The position numbers were made by a program, and so were the translations under genes. Under the pieces are notes generated by a model that did not search any database, was not told the DNA's origin, and was given only the letters and a program-made list of their open reading frames with translations. Below are positions 6,027 through 12,438 of a stretch of 14,957 nucleotides of DNA, piece after piece; the stretch's first letter is position 1, and every line of letters begins with the position of its first letter. Origin of the DNA: Alkalibacter sp964582705 (GTDB lineage Bacteria; Bacillota; Clostridia; Eubacteriales; Alkalibacteraceae); contig CAZOTE010000048.1 in assembly GCA_964582705.1 (NCBI GenBank), positions 1-14,957 of the forward strand, given 5' to 3'.

Positions 6027-7880
6027 ATGTTTAGAAAATATATTAAAATCTTAAAAGTATTGATCATTGCAGTGAGCCTATTTTTTTTATTGACCGCATG
6101 CAGCACGGACGAATCAACCGGTTCTAGCAGCAAAGATATAGGAGCTTCAGAGGCTTCAGAAGTTACCATACCCGCATCCGAATTTGACCTTTCATGGGAA
6201 AATGATACTCTTAACTATATCAATCTCGAAGGATCATCGCTGTCTTTTGACGGTGCAGGAGCGGTAATTTCGGAAAACACCGCAACTATAACAGCTTCAG
6301 GAACCTATGTCCTTGAAGGGAACCTGGACAATGGACAAATAATAGTGGACGTAGCCACAAAAGGAGCTGTTAAGCTCGTTTTAAAAAATGCAAATATTAA
6401 TTGCTCTGACAACGCTCCTATCTACGTCAAAGAAGCCAGTGCAGCAATACTGATCTTGGCTGATGGTACGGAGAATACTCTTTCTGACGGAGAAGTCTAT
6501 AGCTTTTCAAACGATTCGGACGACGAACCAAATGCCACCTTGTTCAGTAAAGATGATTTAATTATAGCTGGAGAGGGCTCTCTTTTGATAAATGCCAACT
6601 ATAATAACGGCATTACAGGAAAGGATAATTTATATATTGAAAGCGGAAATATATACATCAATGCTGCCGATGACGGAATTGTTGGCAAGGACATGGTTAC
6701 TATAAAAAACGGCAGCATTACAATTACAGCTGCTGATGATGGTATAAAATCATCAAATGATTCCGATACAGAAAAAGGCTACATATTGATTTACGACGGC
6801 AATTTTGAGATCACGGCAGGTTCAGATGCTATGCAAGCCGAAACTTCCCTTACAATATACGATGGAGTATTTAATTTAACCACCGGCGGAGGAAGTGAAA
6901 ACAGCAGCACTCAAGCAGAAAAAACAAATCCTTGGGGCAGTTGGAGCACAGCAGCCGAAGCTGAGGACTCTCAGAGCGCAAAGGGTATCAAGGCAGGCAG
7001 TGATATTTCAATATTAGGAGGAGCCTTCACAATTGACTCTGCCGACGATTCAATTCATAGCGACGGAACTCTTCTTATCGAAAAGGGAGATTTTATAATC
7101 TTTTCCGGAGATGATGGTATTCATGCAGATACGGAAATAACTATCAATGGAGGAGATATACTTATAAAAACAAGCTATGAAGGAATAGAAAGCGCTGTAA
7201 TCACCATAAATGGCGGAAACATTGACATTACTGCAAGCGATGACGGGATTAATGCCGCGGGAGGCAACGACGGTTCTTCCATGAACGGAAGACCAGGGCA
7301 AAATACTTTTTCATCTTCAAGCAACTACGCTATATATATCAATGGTGGCAATATAACTATAAACGCTGCCGGAGACGGTATAGATGCAAATGGATCCATT
7401 TATATGACCGATGGCGTTGTAATCGTATATGGTCCTACTACTAGCAGAGATGGGGCTTTGGATTACGATCAAATTTTTGAGATTAGTGGAGGAACTCTCA
7501 TTGCGGCAGGCAGCGCAGGTATGGCTCAAGCCCCGTCGAGCAGCTCTTCTCAAAACAGTATAGCCTTTACTTATGCTTCAACACAAAAGGCTGGCACAGA
7601 AGTAACCCTTAAGGATTCATCTAAAAATATCTTGATTAGCTTCGCCCCTGAGAAAGACTTCCAGCATGTTATAGTATCTTCACCTGAAATCAAAACCGGA
7701 GAGACTTATATATTAGGTGAAGCTGAGTTTACCGTATCGGCAGCGGTTACAAATCTCGGTGAATCTGGTGCTGCTACAAATATTAGAGAGCAGAGAGGCT
7801 CTGCCCCCGGCGAAGGAAAAACAAGGCCTGAAGGTGTTATGCCTGAAAACAAGGCTCCGGTAGAACAGCCTACTTCATAG
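6027..7880 (+). CDS. DUF4353-type lipoprotein with beta-helix repeats
   Basis: A 617-residue secreted lipoprotein. It has a signal peptide with the lipobox LLTAC (lipidated Cys25), a low-complexity Ser/Glu linker, and then a right-handed beta-helix-like repeat array. Acidic rungs of the ADDGI type recur near residues 193, 214, 236, 265, 339, 361, 383, 404 and 448, mostly 21-22 residues apart. Each is followed by strand-forming segments such as ITINGGDI. A loop at 285-320 (rich in Ser, NPWGSWS) and a Ser-rich hinge near 503-509 interrupt the array, and the tail is Pro/Glu-rich. This matches proteins annotated as carbohydrate-binding (DUF4353). The aspartate ladder suggests calcium or polycation binding, which is inferred. 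It is the third gene of the VTC operon, 30 bp after DUF4956, with AAGGAG before the ATG. Confidence 0.85.
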   Translation: MFRKYIKILKVLIIAVSLFFLLTACSTDESTGSSSKDIGASEASEVTIPASEFDLSWENDTLNYINLEGSSLSFDGAGAVISENTATITASGTYVLEGNLDNGQIIVDVATKGAVKLVLKNANINCSDNAPIYVKEASAAILILADGTENTLSDGEVYSFSNDSDDEPNATLFSKDDLIIAGEGSLLINANYNNGITGKDNLYIESGNIYINAADDGIVGKDMVTIKNGSITITAADDGIKSSNDSDTEKGYILIYDGNFEITAGSDAMQAETSLTIYDGVFNLTTGGGSENSSTQAEKTNPWGSWSTAAEAEDSQSAKGIKAGSDISILGGAFTIDSADDSIHSDGTLLIEKGDFIIFSGDDGIHADTEITINGGDILIKTSYEGIESAVITINGGNIDITASDDGINAAGGNDGSSMNGRPGQNTFSSSSNYAIYINGGNITINAAGDGIDANGSIYMTDGVVIVYGPTTSRDGALDYDQIFEISGGTLIAAGSAGMAQAPSSSSSQNSIAFTYASTQKAGTEVTLKDSSKNILISFAPEKDFQHVIVSSPEIKTGETYILGEAEFTVSAAVTNLGESGAATNIREQRGSAPGEGKTRPEGVMPENKAPVEQPTS

Positions 7881-7895
7881 ACAAGATTCTTGAAT

Positions 7896-8006
7896 TCGGG
7901 TGGAGTTTTACACTCCATCTGAACCTTAGAAGCCTTTACGCCGGGACTTTACAGTGTTAATCTCCCGTTTATGGAAACGGGAGTCTTAGCACTTTTAGTC
8001 ATCGAA
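7896..8006 (+). mobile_element. Probable right end of an IS200/IS605 or IStron element (orphan omega-RNA-like scaffold)
   Basis: TGGAGT-TTTAC-ACTCCA (7901-7917) forms one hairpin. AGTGTTAA (7953-7960) pairs with TTAGCACT (7986-7993) around a 9-bp stem CTCCCGTTT/AAACGGGAG (7962-7970/7975-7983). The tail is TTAGTCATCGAA. The sequence and fold resemble, from memory, right ends of clostridial IS605/IStron elements, which double as omega-RNA scaffolds of TnpB. No tnpA, tnpB or left end is present. It fills the gap between the lipoprotein and the response regulator and may now also serve as a transcription terminator or attenuator. Confidence 0.5.
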
Positions 8007-8025
8007 CAAATTAAGATAAAGATAC

Positions 8026-8097
8026 ATGCTTATCAAATATATGCTTATGAAAAATAATATAAAAGAAACTATTTGTGTAGTATAATTGATTTCGAGG
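8026..8097 (+). promoter_or_regulatory. Two-component operon promoter with direct repeats
   Basis: TATAAT at 8081-8086 gives a start site near 8092 and a very short leader. The Shine-Dalgarno GAGGTGA lies a few bases before the ATG at 8106. No good -35 is seen, so an activator would fit. Upstream, ATGCTTAT occurs at 8026-8033 and 8041-8048, a direct repeat with a 15-bp period. OmpR-family regulators bind direct repeats, so autoregulation is possible, though the period is longer than usual. Confidence 0.35.
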
Positions 8098-8105
8098 TGA
8101 ACAAT

Positions 8106-8343
8106 ATGTTTAATATATTGATTGTGGATGACGAGGATAAAATACGATCCCTTATAAAAAAATATGCCCAGTTTGAAGGTCATCGCGTATCAGAGGCTAT
8201 AAATGGCATGGACGCAATAGAGCTTTGTAGAAAAGAAGCCTTTGATATAATAGTTATGGATGTAATGATGCCTGAGCTTGACGGATTTTCTTCTGTCAAG
8301 GCAATCCGCAAAAGCTGCAGTACTCCAGTTATAATGCTCTCGG
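8106..8343 (+). pseudogene. Response regulator, receiver-domain fragment (interrupted by an IS)
   Basis: First 79 codons of an OmpR/PhoB-family response regulator. The receiver domain has the acidic pocket D8-D9, phospho-acceptor D52 in VMDVMMPELDG, and the conserved switch Ser79 in VIMLS. The gene is cut right after Ser79 by the IS element at 8344, and the frame then ends at a TAG 3 bp into the IS. The remainder continues at 10223. Removing the IS and one copy of the 8-bp duplication GCTCTCGG joins the fragments in frame (MLS-ARGEEYD) as 223 residues, the normal family length. The conserved lysine and the last part of the receiver fold are missing from this fragment, so it is unlikely to act as a normal phospho-switch. 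Start: ATG 8106 with GAGGTGA upstream. Confidence 0.93.
8336..8343. repeat. 8-bp target-site duplication, left copy
   Basis: GCTCTCGG directly precedes the IS at 8344, and the same octamer follows it at 10215-10222. Eight-base duplications are the rule for the IS6 family. An intact duplication indicates a simple, fairly recent insertion without later rearrangement at the ends. Confidence 0.93.
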
Positions 8344-8384
8344 GGTAGTGTAAAGTAGGATATGAAAAACCACGCTAGAAAAAA

Positions 8385-8595
8385 TATCCCAAACAAGGGA
8401 TAGGAAACCCAAAATTGAGTTGGCAAAACTCAGTGCGCCGCTCTTGACAGCAATACAAATCAATGCTGAGAAAGAATTACGACGGCGAGAAACTCAAGAA
8501 CAGAAAATTCATCACGTCGTAAGCCCGGCATTGTAGCATTGATTGATATTTAGCCCTCAAGAGTAAACCGAAATCTAAGATTTCGGCGGCTTTTA
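8385..8595 (+). ncRNA. Candidate structured RNA inside the IS6-like element
   Basis: Perfect stems in nested order: GCCG 8437-8440 with CGGC 8587-8590; CTCTTGA 8441-8447 with TCAAGAG 8557-8563; AATCAATGCT 8458-8467 with AGCATTGATT 8535-8544; TTACGACG 8477-8484 with CGTCGTAA 8515-8522; and CCGAAATC 8568-8575 with GATTTCGG 8579-8586. The outer 4-bp helix, the 7-bp helix and the CCGAAATC hairpin form a tight three-way junction (linker TAAA). TTTT follows at 8591. Two 5' hairpins precede it: TATCCC/GGGATA (8385-8402) and TGAGTT/AACTCA (8416-8432). Unpaired segments are A-rich on the plus strand, which favours that strand. No open frame explains it. No promoter is clear; read-through from the response regulator promoter would transcribe it. 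The pairing is seen directly; that an RNA is made is inferred. Confidence 0.6.
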
Positions 8596-8624
8596 TACTC
8601 CGGCTCAAAATCTAAGAACAGAAG

Positions 8625-10061
8625 TTAGGAGGGCGCAAGAGACTGACAAGTCTTTTGACCGAGATAGATAAGCAACTGCCATTTAGCAGGCATATTATCG
8701 GCCCCCTCCAAGAGAGCTGCTTTATTTAAGACGTTGTAGTTTTTGGATTTGTGAGGACGAAGAAAGTTGTAGTATGCAACCCAAAGGGAAACAGCATAGT
8801 TTGCTCCATCGAAGTTATCGTAGCCACAGGAACAACGGTAAGTAGCTTTAAAGGTACGATTGAGACGCTCGACCATCTGCTTGTAAGGCCTAAACTCCGT
8901 GGAAACAGCATCGTCGTTGGTCAGTCCAATAACTTGAGTTACGTCAAAGTCGAGAGGGTTCTCATCTTTAAGAGCAAACTGCTGTGCAGCAAGTGGGTAT
9001 GCACTGTAGCCATCGGCAATGAACTTAAAATTTTTGGAGATTTCTTTGATTTTCCGAAAAGCCATGCGCATAGCAAGGATACAGGGGCCGACAGTTCGGT
9101 TGTCAGAAACCTGATAGCCAATGACGGATCTTGAGACTGCATCCATGATGAACCAGATATAGCCTTTGATACCCTTTACTTTGATATATGTTTCATCTGC
9201 GATGAAAACATCGGACTTTTGGTAGTCATAGTGATCAACAAAAGGTTTGATGACGACTGCAGCAGTGGTACAGTAGTTGGCAACCATAGTGTGGGAAATT
9301 TGGATGCCGTAAAGATCATCAAGAGCCCGAGCGGTTTTTCTAAGAGACAGACCAAGGTTGACGTGGAAAGTCAGACAAAGAGACATGATGTGGGCGTTAT
9401 TTTTCTTAAACTTAAGCGATGAAGCATTTTTAGGCAGTGAATCAAGGTCCATGGAGAAGAAGTCTACAGAGAATTCTCTGTACAAGTATCTAAGCTTGTA
9501 CTTGTGCTTCTCATTGTTCTTGATGACATCAGGGGCAAGCTTCTTCAACTCACGCTGATAGTAGGAACATTTGTCGTTGATGCACTTGTGAATGGTGAAG
9601 AATCTACGATGTTTGACTGGTGAGAGCATACGCCCGCAGTAAGGACATTTGAGCTTTAAGGGTTTTGTGGCCGGCGCACCTTTAACAAAAGTCTGACCGC
9701 AGACCTTGCACTGGAACTGACCAATACCGCCGTTGTTATCGTACAGATAATGATGTGTAGCATCACAGCAGGGGCATGAAACATCATCAGGTATAGACTG
9801 ACCATTTCGACGCTGAACAGGTTTTATCTTCTTGCCATACTTCCACTCGTAGTAAGCCAGAAGGAATCGCCAGTCCTGCTTTAATAAAGTTTGTATGATG
9901 GGAAGTTTGTCGATCTTGAATTTTTGGTATTTTGGGGAATGGATTTCGTCGTAAGACCATTGTCTAATCGGGATGTATTTGGAGATAAACATAACCATCC
10001 AGCGAATGTATTGGTTTTGGTATTGAATAATGGTAAGTAAACGAAGTATAATGTTATCCAT
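8625..10061 (-). CDS. IS6/IS240-like DDE transposase with zinc-finger N-terminus
   Basis: Transposase of the surrounding IS, 478 residues. The N-terminal region (1-95) is basic and aromatic. A zinc-binding part follows with CxxC-type pairs (CPCC 96-99, CKVC 118-121, CPYC 139-142, C160/C165). A helix-turn-helix (LSLRKTARALDDLYGIQISH, 238-257) leads to an IS240-type catalytic core: D289 in IADETYIKVKG, D350 in IADGYSAYP, E398 in VERLNRTFK. The order and wording of these motifs follow the IS6 family, but the protein is about twice the usual length. All catalytic residues are present and the frame is intact, so the element may be active. The ATG at 10061 follows GAGAGGTG and lies beside an inverted-repeat arm that could mask this site (separate entry). 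Confidence 0.9.
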   Translation of the reverse strand: MDNIILRLLTIIQYQNQYIRWMVMFISKYIPIRQWSYDEIHSPKYQKFKIDKLPIIQTLLKQDWRFLLAYYEWKYGKKIKPVQRRNGQSIPDDVSCPCCDATHHYLYDNNGGIGQFQCKVCGQTFVKGAPATKPLKLKCPYCGRMLSPVKHRRFFTIHKCINDKCSYYQRELKKLAPDVIKNNEKHKYKLRYLYREFSVDFFSMDLDSLPKNASSLKFKKNNAHIMSLCLTFHVNLGLSLRKTARALDDLYGIQISHTMVANYCTTAAVVIKPFVDHYDYQKSDVFIADETYIKVKGIKGYIWFIMDAVSRSVIGYQVSDNRTVGPCILAMRMAFRKIKEISKNFKFIADGYSAYPLAAQQFALKDENPLDFDVTQVIGLTNDDAVSTEFRPYKQMVERLNRTFKATYRCSCGYDNFDGANYAVSLWVAYYNFLRPHKSKNYNVLNKAALLEGADNMPAKWQLLIYLGQKTCQSLAPS

Positions 10062-10062
10062 A

Positions 10063-10135
10063 GCAATGACACCTCTCGTGTTTATAATTGGTTGTGTGGT
10101 AACTCTAATTATACTTCTAATGAGGGGGTCATTGC
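10063..10135 (-). promoter_or_regulatory. Transposase leader: promoter inside an RBS-masking inverted repeat
   Basis: GCAATGAC (10063-10070) and GTCATTGC (10128-10135) are a perfect 8-bp inverted repeat, extended by ACCTC against GAGGGG with a bulge. The inner arm lies between the Shine-Dalgarno GAGAGGTG and the ATG at 10061. A TATAAT (10113-10108, minus) lies between the arms, so transcripts starting near 10101 lack the outer arm and leave the ribosome site open. Transcripts entering from outside carry both arms and would close it. This resembles the protection from outside transcription known in IS10 and IS50. The promoter's -35 is poor. Confidence 0.55.
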
Positions 10136-10190
10136 GTTTTTATTGCGAAAAGCTGTGAAACCCTTGAAAATAAAAGTTTTAGAAAAAACT

Positions 10191-10214
10191 CGTAGTGCCA
10201 AACTTGACACTACG
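10191..10214. repeat. Palindromic right end of the IS with outward TTGACA
   Basis: CGTAGTG (10191-10197) and CACTACG (10208-10214) are an inverted repeat 10 nt apart, so the right terminal repeat contains its own mirror copy. TTGACA at 10204-10209 points out of the element; the left end carries TTTACA pointing out on the minus strand. Such -35 hexamers in IS6-family ends can create hybrid promoters, but here no -10 lies at a suitable distance (TATGAT at 10237 is 27 nt away). Confidence 0.5.
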
Positions 10215-10222
10215 GCTCTCGG
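10215..10222. repeat. 8-bp target-site duplication, right copy
   Basis: GCTCTCGG immediately after the IS right end, identical to 8336-8343. Confidence 0.93.
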
Positions 10223-10656
10223 CAAGAGGAGAGGAATATGATAAAATACATGGCTTTGAGCTTGGAATTGATGATTATGTTGTTAAGCCCTTTTCTCCAA
10301 AGGAGCTCATGATGCGTATAGATGCCATCATGAAGAGAGTAAAAAGAACTTCGTCAGATAATCATTCCATATATAAAAAAGATGGATTAACCATCGATTT
10401 TACGGCAAGAAAAGTACTTATAGACAATGAGAACATAGAATTGTCTCCTAAAGAATATGATTTGCTTTTTTATTTTGTATCAAATAAAAACATTGCCCTT
10501 TCAAGAGAAAAGCTAATTACAGAGGTATGGGGCTATGATTACTACGGAGATAACCGTACCCTTGACACCCATATTAAGCTTTTAAGGAAAAGTCTCGACA
10601 AATACAGCGATCTTATTGTCACCGTCAGAGGTATCGGCTACCGATTTGAGGAATAG
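10223..10656 (+). pseudogene. Response regulator, DNA-binding fragment (downstream of the IS)
   Basis: The continuation of the interrupted OmpR/PhoB-family regulator: the end of the receiver fold (ELGIDDYVVKPFSPKEL, with the conserved Lys) and the whole winged-helix C-terminal domain (LSPKEYDLLFYFVSN, REKLITEVWGYDYYGDNRTLDTHI, VRGIGYRFEE). A GTG at 10195, within the IS right end, opens the same frame and could give a 153-residue product containing the DNA-binding domain. No good Shine-Dalgarno precedes it. Another possible in-frame start is the ATG pair in ELMMRIDAIM. If expressed, it would bind DNA without phospho-control. It stops 2 bp before the kinase start. Confidence 0.9.
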
Positions 10657-10658
10657 TT

Positions 10659-12107
10659 ATGAAAAACGCCAGCATTAAACTTAAAATCTTTACATATTTA
10701 ACGGGATTTTGTGCCATATTACTTATATTACTATGGCTTTTTCAAGTTGTTTTTTTAGACAATTTTTATAGAAGCATCAAAATATCTGAGGTTGAAAGCA
10801 GTGCGGATTATATAGCAAAAAATCTCGACAATCCAGATTTGTATTACCTCATCGATGATTTGTCAACCTCTAAAGACATAAGCATTGAGCTCCTTTCATC
10901 AACAGGCGTTGTTGAATACTCAACTTATACCTCTAGAGATTCTACACTTCAAAAAATGAGCTTTCAGGAAAAGACAAATCTTATTGAACAAACCCTTTTA
11001 AACAATGGAGAGCTTCTGCTTTTTTATAATCCTGCCGCCTTTAGTCCTGATGGCGGATTTGATCCAAACAAGCTTTTCCCCAAGGATAGAGTACCGGACA
11101 GAGGACTTTTTGAAACTGTAATATTTTCAAAAATAGTATCCGACAAAACCGGAACCTCATATATGGTTATTATAAATACACTAATTGGACCTGTAGATGC
11201 TACAGTAAACACTTTAAGAGTTCAGCTTTACTATATTACAGCCTTTATGATTTTTTTCTCTCTTCTCTTGTCCTTTATAATAGCAAAAAAAGTTTCAAAG
11301 CCCATAGAAAAAATCAATAACTCTGCAAAAATATTGTCTTCAGGAAATTACAGTATTTTTTTTGACGGCAGCGGCTACAAAGAAATCAGCGAGCTTTCAG
11401 ACACCTTAAATTATGCCGCAAAGGAGCTTTCCAAGGTTGAAGGCTTAAGAAAGGAGCTTATAGCAAATGTATCCCACGACCTTAGGACTCCGTTGACTCT
11501 TATAGGCGGCTATGCAGAAGCAATGCGCGATCTGCCGAATGAAAACACATCAGAAAATGCTCAGATAATAATAGACGAGACTAAACGCCTGACTACTTTG
11601 GTTAATGACATGCTTGATATATCTACGCTTCAAGCAAATATGCAACTGGCAAACATTTCATCCTTCAACCTGACTGATACAATTAAAAAATCAATTAACA
11701 ACATGTGTGAGCTTTTAAAAAAGGACGGTTACGGGATAGATTTTATTTCTAGTGAGACGGTCACTCTGAAAGGAGACGAAACCAGGATTACCCAAGCTTT
11801 TTATAATTTGTTGGTAAATGCCATTAATTACACAGGCGCTGACAAAAAAATAATAGTATCACAAGTATTAAAAGGAGATTCCGTTAGAATTGAAGTGACT
11901 GATACAGGAGATGGAATTGCTCTGGCGGATTTGCCATATATATGGGACAGATACTACAAATCAGATAAAAACCATAAACGCGGATTGACTGGAACAGGAC
12001 TTGGTCTGTCTATAGTCAGATCAATAATAGATATGCACAAGGGCAACTATGGCGTAGAATCCAAAGAAGGCGAAGGAAGCACCTTCTGGTTTGAATTGAA
12101 AATATAA
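10659..12107 (+). CDS. Membrane sensor histidine kinase
   Basis: Partner kinase of the interrupted regulator, 482 residues. It has a membrane segment at about 11-33, an extracellular sensor region of about 155 residues (34-188), a second membrane segment at about 189-209, and a HAMP linker (SKPIEKINNSAKILSSGNYS). HisKA has phospho-His273 in NVSHDLRTPLT. The ATPase domain shows the N-box (NLLVNAINYTG, around 383-393), DTGDG (415-419), the WDRYYK lid and GTGLGLS (445-451). All catalytic motifs are intact. The ATG at 10659 follows the regulator stop by 2 bp, so translation was coupled; with the IS in place its expression may be reduced or depend on internal signals. Position next to the VTC/DUF4956/lipoprotein genes suggests that it senses an envelope condition linked to them. 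Confidence 0.95.
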   Translation: MKNASIKLKIFTYLTGFCAILLILLWLFQVVFLDNFYRSIKISEVESSADYIAKNLDNPDLYYLIDDLSTSKDISIELLSSTGVVEYSTYTSRDSTLQKMSFQEKTNLIEQTLLNNGELLLFYNPAAFSPDGGFDPNKLFPKDRVPDRGLFETVIFSKIVSDKTGTSYMVIINTLIGPVDATVNTLRVQLYYITAFMIFFSLLLSFIIAKKVSKPIEKINNSAKILSSGNYSIFFDGSGYKEISELSDTLNYAAKELSKVEGLRKELIANVSHDLRTPLTLIGGYAEAMRDLPNENTSENAQIIIDETKRLTTLVNDMLDISTLQANMQLANISSFNLTDTIKKSINNMCELLKKDGYGIDFISSETVTLKGDETRITQAFYNLLVNAINYTGADKKIIVSQVLKGDSVRIEVTDTGDGIALADLPYIWDRYYKSDKNHKRGLTGTGLGLSIVRSIIDMHKGNYGVESKEGEGSTFWFELKI

Positions 12108-12156
12108 GTTAGATGCTGACTGTGCCATTTTATCCCTGTCTTTGACACCTGTAAGA

Positions 12157-12240
12157 ATCGAGTAGGAGGGAAAATTGAATAATTTTTCCCGACCTCTCAC
12201 ACCACCGTACGTACCGTTCGGTATACGGCGGTTCCCAAGT
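12157..12240 (-). mobile_element. Group II intron 3' end (domains V and VI), fragment
   Basis: On the minus strand, 12234-12202 folds as a domain V hairpin: CCGCCGTA pairs with TACGGTGG, with a two-base bulge and a short TAC/GTA upper stem capped by CGAACG. It is followed by GTGAGAGGTCG, a domain VI-like stem GGGAAAA/TTTTCCC (12190-12168), and the typical tail TCCTACTCGAT ending at 12157. No reverse transcriptase or 5' domains are present; upstream sequence is replaced by IS3 DNA at about 12245. It cannot splice. Confidence 0.75.
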
Positions 12241-12245
12241 TTACG

Positions 12246-12438
12246 CATTTACAGATTTCAAGCATGTTAGCAACAGGAGTATACCCTCCATATTGCCCGC
12301 TTAAATACATCCTAATTGCATTTAACTTAAATTCTTTTGAGTATGTTTTTTTCTTTATAGAATCGCCCACTTAAATCCCCCCTTAATTGAAGTATACAAA
12401 ATTTACTATCTAACGTCTACCTTTTGGGGTACTGTTCA
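12246..12438 (-). pseudogene. IS3-family element: 5' end and first codons of OrfA
   Basis: Reading the minus strand, a terminal sequence containing GTACCCCAAAAGGTAGACG (12432 downward) is followed by AAGGGGGG and a GTG start at 12370. The frame reads MGDSIKKKTYSKEFKLNAIR and continues to about residue 41 (MYLSG..YGGY..VANMLEI), the helix-turn-helix start of an IS3-family OrfA. It then runs into group II intron sequence at about 12245. The rest of orfA, orfB and the other IS end are missing. Its outer end abuts and truncates istA. The IS3 assignment rests on the HTH start and the end sequence; the exact terminus (12432-12438) is uncertain. Confidence 0.65.

Larger units (their letters stand above)
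8344..10214 (-). mobile_element. Complete IS6-like insertion sequence, 1,871 bp
   Basis: The element is bounded by the octamer GCTCTCGG. The left end reads GGTAGTGTAAAGT. The right end, read inwards on the minus strand, is CGTAGTGTCAAGT: 11 of 13 positions match. It carries one transposase (8625-10061, minus) and has two non-coding flanks of unusual content. The left flank is a structured-RNA candidate (8385-8595). The right flank holds an inverted repeat around the transposase promoter (10063-10135). At about 1.87 kb it is much longer than classical IS6 elements (about 0.8 kb). The extra length comes from the zinc-finger N-terminus of the transposase and the left non-coding region. Confidence 0.92.

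Noticed and set aside
5736..6169. Minus-strand open frames across the DUF4956 and lipoprotein genes
   Set aside because: They are shadows of two well-supported genes with good ribosome sites and family motifs.
8026..8048. ATGCTTAT direct repeats as a confident regulator-binding site
   Set aside because: The 15-bp period differs from the usual OmpR-type spacing and no second site with the same motif is seen before the VTC operon, so it is listed only as a weak candidate.
8434..8440. GTGCG near the RNA candidate resembles a group II intron 5' end
   Set aside because: The following bases and folds do not match group II domain I, and the three-way junction is unlike an intron; no partner 3' end is in the same orientation nearby.
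8485..8514. CGAGA in the large loop of the RNA candidate is complementary to TCTCG of the target duplication, like a guide
   Set aside because: Only five bases match, which is expected by chance in a 30-nt loop; no longer match to either flank is seen.
8751..9558. Several plus-strand open frames inside the transposase gene
   Set aside because: They lie opposite the intact 478-codon transposase with conserved catalytic motifs; they show no motifs or ribosome sites of their own.
10204..10242. Hybrid promoter made by the IS end TTGACA and TATGAT at 10237
   Set aside because: The spacing is 27 nt, far from the required 16-18.
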